Shown in pieces: positions 47,201 through 55,181 of a DNA stretch of 64,000 bases. A program made the translations under genes and the position numbers. Position 1 is the first letter of the stretch. Each line of letters begins with the position of its first letter. Under the pieces are notes generated by a model. That model had not been told where the DNA came from. It did no database searches and saw nothing but the letters and a program-made list of their open reading frames with translations. This stretch comes from Chlorobium sp. (GTDB lineage Bacteria; Bacteroidota; Chlorobiia; Chlorobiales; Chlorobiaceae): assembly GCA_005862225.1 (NCBI GenBank), contig SZXV01000008.1, forward strand, positions 29,905-93,904, written 5' to 3'.

Positions 47201-47357
47201 CGGGATATCGAATGGAAACAGAAACAACGGGCGGTGTCATTTTCGGCAACAGCTCATACTGTAACTGCTGGTAGCTGAAAAACCCAAGGATACCCAGGAC
47301 GGTAAAAATCACGACAATAAGCGTCGGCCGTTTTATGGCGAGCTCGGTGAGCGTCAT
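44247..47357 (-). CDS. RND-family efflux pump, inner-membrane subunit
   Basis: 1036-residue AcrB/MexB-class proton antiporter: TM1 PTLIVVIFTVLGILGFFSYQ, porter start YPGASPAEVETSLTKPVEEA, and TM4 with the proton-relay Asp pair VVGVLVDDSIVVLENIYRHL. The duplicated second half has VGLVGKNAILLVDFINKFRD and KERLRPILMTTLTLIFGLLP. The sequence resembles the HAE-1/CusA-like hydrophobic pumps rather than the metal type: no CusA Met triad is seen. The start overlaps the adaptor stop by four bases (ATGA). No outer-membrane channel gene is adjacent. Confidence 0.93.
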   Translation of the reverse strand: MTLTELAIKRPTLIVVIFTVLGILGFFSYQQLQYELLPKMTPPVVSVSIRYPGASPAEVETSLTKPVEEAVSAIEKISSITSTSTEGLSVVAIEFSNSANIEKALQDAQRKINEVRDRFPTEAKAPVITRFALDEVPVLRIGATSSLPDAEFYQLLKDNIKPLLASVGGVGQVYLLGGREREIRVNVDLARLQSYGLTVSDVFKEVGKANNDFPTGKIDDSDRQFVVRLAGKFTSLEELKNLVLRSTSSGNVALRDVAEVEDGFKEITTLTRVNGQSAVGIMIMKQSDANTVDVSRLARVALLKLEKLYSTSHLHFDIAQDASTFTLEAVTAVQHDLLLAILLVALVMMLFLHSLRNSLIVLVSIPTSLVTTFIGMYLFGFSLNLMTLLSLSLVVGVLVDDSIVVLENIYRHLERGEEPRTAALAGRNEIGFTALSITMVDVVVFLPLSLVSGIVGNILREFSVVMVISTLVSLFVSFTLTPLLASRFSKVEKFSGKNAVEKFAIAFEDNFQRMRQGYIELLQWSLRNPRKVFFSAILLLFLSFLLPFFGFIGGEFISVSDRGEFAVKLELEPGTTLQETNRLTRSVERRLSSMAEVKKVMVNVGASTEGFFNQSADNISELNVRLTPKDERTRSTDTIMQAIRVNLQDIAGLKASINPIGIFGTANETPVAVIISGPLRSQVTRVAEALRDSIKTISGTADIKLTSQVGSPEMRVVVDREKMASFGLSINDVGAALRTAYAGDEAGKYRDGSDEYDIRVMLDKYYRQDTSTLSEITFRTPQGDMVRLGQFVTFEQDRGYTQLQRKDRNNAVWVKAQVVGRPVGSIGKEIERVMANMKKNGLMPSTVSYAYESDLKRQGESNSTLLLSFLVAIIFVYLIMVALYDSWVWPMVVMFSIPLAIIGALFALALTGKSLSIFTILGIIMLVGLVGKNAILLVDFINKFRDEGMELTAAILEAAKERLRPILMTTLTLIFGLLPIALSQSSGSEWKSGLSVALVGGLFSSMFLTLLVIPVVYVWFDKVRGKFSRLKKTRAV

Positions 47358-48430
47358 GGTTGTACAGAATTTTTCTGCTGGCTGATAACGATAACTGCCG
47401 CCCCATTATAAAGCTCGTTCTGGCCACTGATCACAACACTGTCTCCAGGAGCAAGTCCACTGAGTACCTCAAGGTGCTTTTGCTGCTCAATACCTGCAAT
47501 AAATGGCGTCAACAAAGCTTGACCATGACGCACAAGAAACAGCTCTGGTTTTTTTATGCCTGAAACAAGTGCGACACGAGGAACAAGAATGGCCTGCCGG
47601 CTCCCTTCGACTGAAGAGAGTACCCTGGCAAACATTCCCGACCTGAAACTGGCTTTACCGATATTCTGCATCATGACTTCGACCCTGAAGGTATGATCAC
47701 GACCTGATTTCTCACTCACTGAAATAACCTTTCCGCTAAAGCTTTCTCCCGGATAGAGATCGCTTGTCACCATCAGGACTGTTCCTTCAGAAAACCTCTT
47801 CATCTCTCTTTCAGGAACAAAAATGATCACCTTTACTCTCGACATATCAACGATATGCGCAACCTTCATGCCCTCATGAACAAGCTCTCCCTGCTCGACA
47901 AGTCGCGAGGTTATAACCCCGGAAAACGGGGCCTTAACTTTGGTATCACTCTGTTTTCGAACTGCCGCAATGTATTCCGCTTCAGCCTCATCACGCTGCA
48001 ACTGCACTGTTTCATACGCTGAAAGAGCCACCGCCCCTTCATTGTAGAGGTTCCTGTAGCGATCAACATCCCGTTTTGCCTGTCTGTAGTGCGCATCAGC
48101 CTTTTTCTGCCGGGAAGTGGCAAGTTCATTATCAAGAATCAGCAACGCTTCTCCCGCAATTTTGTGCTCTCCGGGTTCGGCAGAAACTTTGCGAACCAGA
48201 CCAGAAGACTCAGAAAAAATATCCGCCTCCCTGAAGGCTTCAACCGTACCCACGATGCTGAAACTGTCGCGAACAGCGGCCTGGGAAACACGAGCAACCG
48301 ACACAGGAATACGATCGATAACCCTGGCCCCGGCGGTTTTGTTCGTTTGACGATGCTGGGTCTGCCAAAACAATCCCGCAAGAAGCAGCATCAAAAGCGC
48401 GAGAACAATAAATTTCTGTTTTATCTTCAT
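47354..48430 (-). CDS. RND efflux periplasmic adaptor subunit
   Basis: MexA/AcrA-type adaptor of about 358 residues. The N-terminal anchor FIVLALLMLLLAGLFWQTQH precedes lipoyl halves (FREADIFSESSGLVRKVSAE, VKAPFSGVITSRLVEQGELV), a short hairpin (about 95-145), the beta-barrel (SRVKVIIFVPEREMKRFSEG) and the C-terminal membrane-proximal domain. ATG 48430 (MKIKQKFIVLALL) is preferred over 48454. First gene of the pump operon, just downstream of a terminator. Confidence 0.9.
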   Translation of the reverse strand: MKIKQKFIVLALLMLLLAGLFWQTQHRQTNKTAGARVIDRIPVSVARVSQAAVRDSFSIVGTVEAFREADIFSESSGLVRKVSAEPGEHKIAGEALLILDNELATSRQKKADAHYRQAKRDVDRYRNLYNEGAVALSAYETVQLQRDEAEAEYIAAVRKQSDTKVKAPFSGVITSRLVEQGELVHEGMKVAHIVDMSRVKVIIFVPEREMKRFSEGTVLMVTSDLYPGESFSGKVISVSEKSGRDHTFRVEVMMQNIGKASFRSGMFARVLSSVEGSRQAILVPRVALVSGIKKPELFLVRHGQALLTPFIAGIEQQKHLEVLSGLAPGDSVVISGQNELYNGAAVIVISQQKNSVQP

Positions 48431-48475
48431 TATCAGGCAATTCGACAATACCAATAAGAGCTAACTGTACTATAA

Positions 48476-48503
48476 AAAAAAGCGAACAGACGCTCGCTTT
48501 TTT
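48476..48503 (-). terminator. Terminator of the PhoU-like gene
   Basis: Stem AAAAAAGCGA (48476-48485) / TCGCTTTTTT (48494-48503), loop ACAGACGC. On the minus strand the stem is followed by further T residues. It insulates the efflux operon from the gene at 48528. Confidence 0.85.
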
Positions 48504-48527
48504 TATCATATAAGAACCAGAGCTGTC

Positions 48528-49259
48528 TCAGCAAAAATTACTTGCAATCGAACAGGAAATATCGGCTGAAGCCTTGACGTGTTCAATAATCGAAAGGATA
48601 CCGGTAAGATTGATAATATTCTGATCGTTGACCGATGCCTTGATCTTTGCAACTGCAGCATCATAAAGGGCCTGGATCTCATTCATCATAACCAGTGTCT
48701 CACTGGCATGTTTTGAGTTGCCGCTCACAAAAGCCTCAACCGCTTTTTTGATCATTTCAGCCGTTATATCACCCATCGGCTTCAATCCGTATTCGTCCTT
48801 GTGCAGATCTTCAACATTGGCAAACTTGACATACTCTGCCTTGTCTGCAATATTGAGCGCCAACTGGGCAAGCCTTTCAAGATCCTTAAGAATCATCCTG
48901 GCATGTTTGATCGCCTTGAGATCCTCTTCGCCAAGATTCTGAAACGACGCGTATGCAAGAGTAAGATATTCAACCTCAAACTTTCCTTTCCTGATATACG
49001 CTTCATCAAACTTGAATGCAGAAGAAGCCAACTCAATGTTTCCCTTTGTTGATGCCCGAATGCTCAGCATCAGGTTGTTTTCAACATTCGATGAGAGTTT
49101 GGTAAGCTTCTGCTTGAGTGATTCAAGCTGAACAAAGACTGTTCCCTGGGGTTTCGTGGAAAGAGCAAATTTTGCGGGGTCAATCTTGATAGTAAAAGCT
49201 TGCGGAGTTTCTGCAGTTTTCGGTGAATCACCGAAAATTTTTCCTAACAGGTTAGCCAT
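48528..49259 (-). CDS. PhoU-like helical protein
   Basis: About 243 residues, all helical. KFEVEYLTLAYASFQNLGEE, AIKHARMILKDLERLAQLAL and NIADKAEYVKF recall the PhoU three-helix bundle, and EMIKKAVEAFVSGNSKHASE the second repeat. PhoU-type proteins bind metal clusters and regulate phosphate uptake. An extra N-terminal segment (about 50) is not PhoU. ATG 49259 is chosen over the TTG at 49268. It is a third PhoU-related protein in this window, separate from the two canonical phoU genes. The role is inferred. Confidence 0.6.
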   Translation of the reverse strand: MANLLGKIFGDSPKTAETPQAFTIKIDPAKFALSTKPQGTVFVQLESLKQKLTKLSSNVENNLMLSIRASTKGNIELASSAFKFDEAYIRKGKFEVEYLTLAYASFQNLGEEDLKAIKHARMILKDLERLAQLALNIADKAEYVKFANVEDLHKDEYGLKPMGDITAEMIKKAVEAFVSGNSKHASETLVMMNEIQALYDAAVAKIKASVNDQNIINLTGILSIIEHVKASADISCSIASNFC

Positions 49260-49376
49260 AGAGTTCAAACACCATGCTTATGATTTAAAAGATACAAAGT
49301 GACCTTAATTTAGCAGACCTGCAAGGTTAAATGCAAGAAAAAAACAAAAAACAATGCCGGGATTCCCCAGTCGACG

Positions 49377-50384
49377 TTATTCCGCTAAAAAGATTCCTTT
49401 TATCTTGAATGCCGATCGAACTTGTTCTTCAGTAAAAGGCAAGGCATTATCTGCACAGATAAAATCTCCGCCAACTTTCTTCAGCCCACACTCCAGTGTT
49501 GTCAGTTGATTACCGGAGCAATTAAAATGCCCTTTTACTTTTTTAGGCACGCCCTTCAGAGACGTTATCTGATTCATTGAGCAGTCAAAATCACCCTTAA
49601 CTTTTTCAGGAGCACCTTTCAGAGATGAAAGCTGATTATTTGAACAATCAAATGCCTTGACTTTTTCAGGAGCACCTTTGAGTGAGGTTAACTCGTTACC
49701 CGAACAATTAAAATCCCCGTTAACCATCTCCAGGTCTCCCATGAGGTTGGCAAGTTTATTCTTTGAACAATCAAAGTTACCATCAACATGTCGAGGAGCG
49801 CCATCAAGCGATACAAGTTGGTTTCCGGAACATGAAAAATCTCCGGAAATAATAACAGCACACTTTTCAAGAGAGGTTAATTGATTGTTTGAACAATCAT
49901 AATCTCCACCCACAATATCCGGAGAACCCTCAAGGGTTTGCAACTGGTTTCCGGAACAATTGAAATCTCCCTCAACTATTTCCAGACACCTTGCTTGTTT
50001 GATACCTTTACTTGAATAGATATCTCCTTGAAGGGTCGTCAGATAGTTTCCAGCGCAAGAAAAATCACCACTCACAAAAACCGGAGAATACTCGAGAGTT
50101 TTCAGTTCATTGCTTGAACAGTCATAATCACCGTTAACTTCCTCCGGGCCTCCTTCAAGGGTTGTCAGCAGATTGAACGAACAATTGAAATCCCCTTTTA
50201 TCTTTTTAGGTGCTCCTCCAAGAGTTGTGAGTTTATTCCCTGAACAATTGAAATTTCCTTTAACTTTCTCCGGACAACCCTCAAGCGATGTCAAGCCCTT
50301 ATTGGAACAATCAATATCAGCCTTTCCAAAAGCCGCAATATCCATGACATCGGTAAAGGTTACTGCCTTAACTGGTTTAGTCAT
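49377..50384 (-). CDS. Leucine-rich-repeat protein with 14 DCSxN repeats
   Basis: 335 residues made of about 14 tandem repeats of 20-22 residues with the core G(D/N)F(N/D)CSGNxLTTLEGAP. Each repeat has one Cys (for example KVKGNFNCSGNKLTTLGGAP). This is a cysteine-containing LRR solenoid. No signal peptide or membrane segment, so cytoplasmic. The end (NALPFTEEQVRSAFKIKGIF) is a short cap. LRR proteins of this kind occur in phages and as accessory proteins; binding partner unknown. It lies between a PhoU-like gene and phoU. Confidence 0.75.
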   Translation of the reverse strand: MTKPVKAVTFTDVMDIAAFGKADIDCSNKGLTSLEGCPEKVKGNFNCSGNKLTTLGGAPKKIKGDFNCSFNLLTTLEGGPEEVNGDYDCSSNELKTLEYSPVFVSGDFSCAGNYLTTLQGDIYSSKGIKQARCLEIVEGDFNCSGNQLQTLEGSPDIVGGDYDCSNNQLTSLEKCAVIISGDFSCSGNQLVSLDGAPRHVDGNFDCSKNKLANLMGDLEMVNGDFNCSGNELTSLKGAPEKVKAFDCSNNQLSSLKGAPEKVKGDFDCSMNQITSLKGVPKKVKGHFNCSGNQLTTLECGLKKVGGDFICADNALPFTEEQVRSAFKIKGIFLAE

Positions 50385-50462
50385 TATTACCTCCTCAGAT
50401 AATTTATCCCCTATATGTTCTTAACAAGTTAACTTACTGATGATTGTTCACTGTGGATCCAT

Positions 50463-51131
50463 TTATATGAAATCATGATGGGTACCCTGGCGTTTGACAA
50501 GTTCACCAGTCACAAGATAAATAACCTCTTGCGCAATTTTTGATGCATGGTCAGCTACACGCTCAATATTCCTCGAAACACTTAACGCATTGATAAGCTG
50601 GTTCACATCAGCATCTGCAGTTTTCATTAAAGCAGTCACTTTGTTAACGGCTGTATGATGCATCGCATCAACCTCATCATCTTGAGCACAAACCTGATCA
50701 GCAAGATTACGATCCTGCAAAACAAAAGCATCAATAGATTTTTTAACCATATCACTGGCCAACGTAAACATCAGCTCAAACTCCAGCAACTCCAGTATGG
50801 CAGGCGTTATTGCAAGCATAGAATCAATGATGTGAAGCGATATTTCACCAATACGTTCAAGTTCTTCACTAATCATCATGATAGCAAGAATAGTGCGCAG
50901 ATCCTTTGCAACCGGATGCTGAAGTGCGATAAACTGAATACATCGCTCCTCAATGTCAATCTCCTCCATTTCCAGCTCATTTTCAACATCTTTAATACGC
51001 AGTAGACTAGCCTCGTCCTGGTATTTAACCGCATATAATACGTCAGACAAATTCTCAACTACTTTGGCAGAAAGGTCAACAAGGACCTGCGAAAGCTCTT
51101 GTATGTGTACATGAATCGGTCGATTTGGCAT
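50463..51131 (-). CDS. phoU: Phosphate transport regulator PhoU (copy 1)
   Basis: A 222-residue double three-helix bundle. Metal-site-like motifs are ENELEMEEIDIEERCIQFIA (first repeat) and CAQDDEVDAMHHTAVNKVTA (second). RDLRTILAIMMISEELERIG and SVSRNIERVADHASKIAQEV are the conserved PhoU cores. It is close to the phoU in the pst operon at 56965 (matching SRPVHVLIQELSQVL / NRPIHVHIQELSQVL starts), so it is a paralogue away from the transport genes. Confidence 0.9.
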   Translation of the reverse strand: MPNRPIHVHIQELSQVLVDLSAKVVENLSDVLYAVKYQDEASLLRIKDVENELEMEEIDIEERCIQFIALQHPVAKDLRTILAIMMISEELERIGEISLHIIDSMLAITPAILELLEFELMFTLASDMVKKSIDAFVLQDRNLADQVCAQDDEVDAMHHTAVNKVTALMKTADADVNQLINALSVSRNIERVADHASKIAQEVIYLVTGELVKRQGTHHDFI

Positions 51132-51174
51132 AAATATAGAGTTATTTCGTTACATGAATAGTTAGCGTTCCACA

Positions 51175-51720
51175 TCAAGGCAAAAGAATAGCGCAGGAAA
51201 TTACTGTGGTCCAGAGTCCATTTTCGCCCTCGGCAGACTGGGTAATATTGTAAGAATTGATAATCTTTTGACTCATCTTATAGATACCTTCACGCTCGTC
51301 CCAGTCTTTGTTGGGATCAAACTCAATGCCAAGAGTTGTTGCCAGCATCGTTGCAGCAAGATCCTCTGCATACTCACCTGACTGTTCGGCAGATTCTCCG
51401 TAAGGCTGGTGTTCCGACAGATAACCGTACTGTGTTTCATCCGCCGGGATGGCAACGCCAACCGAAGCCGCAATAAGACGATTATATTCATTGGTAGAAT
51501 TTCGAGCCATGACTGCAAAGGTGATTTGCCCTGGAGTGAGATGCTTCAAACCCTGATCAACGCTTATGCGCTCACAGTGAGGCGGAAAAATACTTGATAC
51601 TGTAACAAGGTTACATTTCTCAATTTTTGCATCCCTCAACGCAAGCTGAAACGACGATAAATATTCCTTATGCCTTCCCACACCTTTGGTGAAAAATACT
51701 TTTGATGGAATAAATGACAA
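51175..51720 (-). CDS. pdaD: Pyruvoyl-dependent arginine decarboxylase
   Basis: Self-cleaving enzyme that makes agmatine from arginine for polyamines. The 181-residue proenzyme has the processing site [15 protein letters not shown]: cleavage before a Ser in the S42-S43 pair generates the pyruvoyl group. Other blocks are [40 protein letters not shown] and [12 protein letters not shown]. This enzyme is typical of archaea, Chlamydia and some anaerobes. Codirectional with phoU copy 1 at 44 bases. Confidence 0.9.
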   Translation of the reverse strand: MSFIPSKVFFTKGVGRHKEYLSSFQLALRDAKIEKCNLVTVSSIFPPHCERISVDQGLKHLTPGQITFAVMARNSTNEYNRLIAASVGVAIPADETQYGYLSEHQPYGESAEQSGEYAEDLAATMLATTLGIEFDPNKDWDEREGIYKMSQKIINSYNITQSAEGENGLWTTVISCAILLP

Positions 51721-52045
51721 TGTTGTGTCTCCAGATTAATTCGTGCAACAATTTATTATACACATGTAATAATAAGTATAAATAACCCCACGACATATTA
51801 CTGAAGTTAATTTCACAAACCTTCTTCTTGAAGCCGTATAACTTGTTTTTTGTTTTTTTGAATCGATATATACTTCTAAAGTATTTTTATATTGTGTCTT
51901 AAAAATAGTTGTATTCACAAGAAGCAATCCTTGTGAGCTGTTTACTCAAATAAGCGCTATCAGATTTCACATATATTCAACACAGTTTCTCTTGTCATGA
52001 GCTTGAGAAATTGGTACAATGTGTTGTTATGCATTATGACGTTGT
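51721..52045. other. AT-rich non-coding region
   Basis: No gene visible. The minus-strand frame at 51736-51927 has atypical composition and no recognisable domain. The region contains the pdaD upstream region (minus strand) and leads into a pyruvate-kinase-like pseudogene; no start for that gene is found. Confidence 0.5.
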
Positions 52046-52706
52046 GTGTTCAACGACTTGCTCATTCTGACCCGCGATCTCAAGCCGGATCGCCCGCCAA
52101 CCTACGACAAGCGTGGAAAACTTCTAACCACTGCTGTTATCGGGTGCACAATTCCAGAAGTATTCGATGACGTCAAGGCGGAGAAGCTGATATGGTTCGA
52201 CGATGGCAAGAGCGGGGGTGTCGTTGAGAAGGTGGAAAATGCTCGGGAACTCGTTCGTATCACTCAAGATCATCGGAAGGCCATGAAGCTGCGAGCCAAC
52301 AAGGGGTATCAACCTTCCTGAGAGTGGCCTTCATCTTCCGTCGATGACCGCCAAGGACATCGACAACCTGCCGGATATGCTGTTGACTGCCATGCGTGCA
52401 CCATGTTTCGGAATGATGATTGCTCGGGGTGATTTAGCCGTCGAATGTGGATTTGAGCGCGTAGCGGAAGTTCAGGTTCTGCGAAGCTGCGCATGTCCAA
52501 GTGATTTTGGCCACCAAGGTACTGGCAACTCTTGCCCTAAAGTAGGCGCCGTCGCGCATCAAGATCACGGATACGGCTATGGGACTTAGTGCAGAGTGTT
52601 TCATGCCCAACAAGGGGCCTTACGTGTTAAGCGTTTTGCGGGTACTGATACAATATTCTGCGACGAATGCAGGCGCATTATGCTAAAAAGTGCTCCATGC
52701 TTCGGG
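52046..52706 (+). pseudogene. Decayed pyruvate-kinase-like gene
   Basis: Three blocks of the bacterial pyruvate-kinase-like family appear in order. Block 1: DLLILTRDLKPDRPPTYDKR, then AVIGCTIPEVFDDVKAEKLI and IWFDDGKSGGVVEKVENARE. Block 2, in another frame: PSMTAKDIDNLPDMLLTAMR, APCFGMMIARGDLAVECGFE, RVAEVQ. Block 3: VILATKVLATLA, a TAG, then IKITDTAMGLSAECFMPNKG, PYV and RRMQAHYAKKCSMLR. An internal deletion joins the DxLP of two distant motifs, and stops and frameshifts separate the blocks. The N-terminus is missing. Confidence 0.8.
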
Positions 52707-52887
52707 AGTTACATTTGGCTCACCTTTTCTAATACAGTTTTGGATGTTAGGCTTGTACGTTTTTTGCTCTGACCCCGGCGCTAGGAATTTACATAGATGT
52801 AACTGAATCCCACTTGCCTTTATAGGGAGAAATCGACATAATTACCTTTATTAAACTTTCAGGAAAACCAATTAACCGAGAGCACCT

Positions 52888-53070
52888 GTGGCAAAAAAAT
52901 CAAAAAAAGAGGAAGTAACTGCACCGGACTGTTACGAAGCCACAATATCACCGGAACAACAGGAAGAAGATATTAGACTCACTGCGTATTACATTTGGGA
53001 ATCAAAAGGAAGGCGCAACGGATGGAATATAGAAGAATGGCTTGAAGCAGAAAAATTTGTCAACGACTGA
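52888..53070 (+). CDS. DUF2934 family protein
   Basis: A 60-residue protein beginning with GTG. The Lys-rich N-terminus (AKKSKKEEV) precedes the DUF2934 core: ISPEQQEEDIRLTAYYIWES, then KGRRNGWNIEEWLEAEKF. This core occurs in many small bacterial proteins; function unknown. A decayed copy with nearly the same upstream sequence lies at about 56687-56840. Confidence 0.7.
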   Translation: MAKKSKKEEVTAPDCYEATISPEQQEEDIRLTAYYIWESKGRRNGWNIEEWLEAEKFVND

Positions 53071-53709
53071 TTTCTGTTAAATAATTGCAAACAAAGCGGC
53101 ACCAAAAACAACATTAGGCTGCCTATCGGTATATTATAAAAATTGTTTTTTACTATTTACTATTCAACCATAAACAAGGTTCAGCTTATGCCATTCGAAC
53201 TGTAATTCATTGGATTCATTGTGTGTGAGCATCAGCGGCAAAATCGCGAATTACAGTAAATGTTCACTGCATAGCTTTTTCTGGAACATTTCGGATATAG
53301 GGCTTCGTGGTCAGAGGTTAATAATAGATGTACTTTGAGCCGGAGCTTATCGATATGCTATAATCACCGCAATAAAGCCTATCTCAGAAAAGTCGGGAAA
53401 CAGTGGAGCATTGTTAAGCTACCGTCCCCTAAGAACCTGGCGTACAACTTTCGCCGTACCGGACTGAAGCCTTGCAAAGGCACATTGCTGGAAGCGATTT
53501 TCCTGAAGCTACCCCAAGATAACGTTGTGTGGTGACATTAAAGTTAAATATTTCTGCCAGATTGAATAGCGAGTATGAATCATCTACATTCTTTCTTCCA
53601 AATTATAATATTACTGATCAGACGTTAACAAGGCTCTTCTGTATCGATGCCAGTCTTTTCAGTTTCAATATATCAATGTCGGGCTTCGTCAACGTACAAT
53701 TCGACGGAT
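53071..53709. other. Gene-poor region before the NRAMP gene
   Basis: About 640 bases. Contains a 10-bp inverted repeat (53199-53257) and a 66-codon frame at 53335-53535 starting TTG (LRKVGKQWSIVKLPSPKNLA, FRRTGLKPCKGTLLEAIFLK), which I do not recognise and rate unlikely to be a real gene. The frame at 53529-53744 overlaps the NRAMP gene and is not supported. Confidence 0.45.
53199..53257. repeat. 10-bp inverted repeat ACTGTAATTC / GAATTACAGT
   Basis: Exact arms at 53199-53208 and 53248-53257 with 39 bases between. No adjacent T-run. May be ends of a small mobile remnant or a regulatory hairpin. Confidence 0.4.
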
Positions 53710-54978
53710 ATGGATTTTTTTTCTCTTCTCTACTACCGGTTTAAAAAAGTCTGGAAAGCAATTCGCCTCTACCTTGTTATTGCTGGCCCTGGTCTTGTCG
53801 TGATGATAGCTGATAATGATGCTGGCGGCATTACTACCTACGCAGCTACAGGAGCTAAATACGGTTATCACCTGATATGGTTTTTGCTGCTTCTTATCCC
53901 TGTAGCATATTATGTGCAGGAGATGACGGTTCGACTTGGCGCAGTAACCAAACGAGGGCATGCCGAGGCCATTTTTGAGAGTTTTGGCGCATTCTGGGGA
54001 TGGTTCTCGCTCATTGACCTCATGTTCGTAGACTGGTTGACGCTGGTCACTGAATTTGTCGGTATGACGGCAGCGTTAAGCATCTTCGGTGTTCCTGCAT
54101 GGATAACAGTGGTTCTGGTTGTTCTCCTCATGAGCATTATTATTCTCAACGGACGATACTGGACATGGGAAAAGATTGCCTTGGGCTTTTGCCTGCTGAA
54201 CCTGATTTATATTCCAGCTGCCTTTATGGTCAACCCTTCAGTGTCCAGCATTTTAGGTCAGGGGTTGATTCCCAATCTGCCCGGTGGATTCAATAATGAG
54301 CTGTTTTTTTTGCTCATGGCTAATATCGGCACGACTATTGCCCCATGGATGCTATTTTTCCAGCAGAGCTCAGTTGTTGATAAAGGATTACAGGAAAAGG
54401 ATATCAACATGGGCAAACTCGATACCCTTATAGGCTCCATCATTACTGTTGTCGTTGCCATTTTCATCGTGATTGTAACCGGGACACTCCTGAATGGAGC
54501 CCCAATCGATGACGCCGCCACTGCAGCCAGAATGCTGATGAAGACGAACCATTATGTTGGGGCATTCATGGCTATTGGATTGTTTGATGCCGGTCTCTTG
54601 GGGGCAATCTGTATTTCACTGGCAAGTTCGTGGGCCTTTGGAGAGATTTTCGGATGGGCACACTCTCTGAACACGAAGGTTAAGGAAGCTCCCTGGTTCT
54701 ATATTTCATTTTTTCTTACCCTTGCGACGGCAGGTATTGTTCCTCTCATACCGGGAGCCCCACTTGTGCTTATCACGCTTTTTGTTCAGGTTGTTGCAGT
54801 GACTCTGTTGCCTGCAGCACTGGTTTTTTTGATATTGCTGCTCAACGATAAAAAGACAATGGGTGAGTATGCCAATACCCCTTTGCAGAATACGGTCAGT
54901 GTTATCATTGTTGTTTTAATTATCGTACTCTCGACGTTGTACGGTGTCAGTGCACTTTTCCCTAATCTTTTCCAGTAA
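53710..54978 (+). CDS. NRAMP-family divalent metal transporter
   Basis: 422 residues with about eleven hydrophobic helices. TM1 is LVIAGPGLVVMIADNDAGGI, then TTYAATGAKYGYHLIWF. Canonical NRAMP proteins have DPGN in TM1; here the site reads DNDAGG, so metal preference may differ. TM6 GAFMAIGLFDAGLLGAICIS carries the place of the usual MPH motif. The frame opens at 53647; ATG 53710 (MDFFSLLYYRFKK) is the better start. Followed by a one-helix protein and an MgtE_N-CBS protein, which together suggest Mg2+ or Mn2+ uptake. Confidence 0.82.
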   Translation: MDFFSLLYYRFKKVWKAIRLYLVIAGPGLVVMIADNDAGGITTYAATGAKYGYHLIWFLLLLIPVAYYVQEMTVRLGAVTKRGHAEAIFESFGAFWGWFSLIDLMFVDWLTLVTEFVGMTAALSIFGVPAWITVVLVVLLMSIIILNGRYWTWEKIALGFCLLNLIYIPAAFMVNPSVSSILGQGLIPNLPGGFNNELFFLLMANIGTTIAPWMLFFQQSSVVDKGLQEKDINMGKLDTLIGSIITVVVAIFIVIVTGTLLNGAPIDDAATAARMLMKTNHYVGAFMAIGLFDAGLLGAICISLASSWAFGEIFGWAHSLNTKVKEAPWFYISFFLTLATAGIVPLIPGAPLVLITLFVQVVAVTLLPAALVFLILLLNDKKTMGEYANTPLQNTVSVIIVVLIIVLSTLYGVSALFPNLFQ

Positions 54979-54997
54979 TCCGAGAGGAACCGGCAAA

Positions 54998-55165
54998 ATG
55001 AGGATGCTCAAACAGTTTAGAAGCAAGATTCGTGAGATAAACCAGCGTTATGGAAAACCAAAGATTGAAATGTCGAAAGGCGTTAAATTCTCTCTGGCGG
55101 TTCTCAGGATATATCTCTTTGTGCTTGTGCTTTTGATGATTTATAAATTCATCACGGTTTTATAA
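54998..55165 (+). CDS. Small single-helix membrane protein
   Basis: 55 residues: a basic N-terminus (RMLKQFRSKIREINQRYGKP), then one transmembrane helix (LRIYLFVLVLLMIYKFITVL). GAGAGGAAC about seven bases before ATG 54998 fixes the start. It starts 19 bases after the transporter stop and ends 16 bases before the MgtE_N-CBS gene, so it is probably an auxiliary subunit of that unit. No family recognised. Confidence 0.6.
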   Translation: MRMLKQFRSKIREINQRYGKPKIEMSKGVKFSLAVLRIYLFVLVLLMIYKFITVL

Positions 55166-55181
55166 AACCCCAAACACGCAA

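Noticed and set aside
49377..50384. Regular about 65-base periodicity that resembles a CRISPR or tandem array
   Set aside because: It is the coding repeat of the LRR protein, in one continuous frame without unique spacers of fixed length. No CRISPR array was seen anywhere in the window.
53335..53535. 66-codon frame starting TTG
   Set aside because: No ribosome-binding site, no recognisable domain, and it lies in a gene-poor gap.
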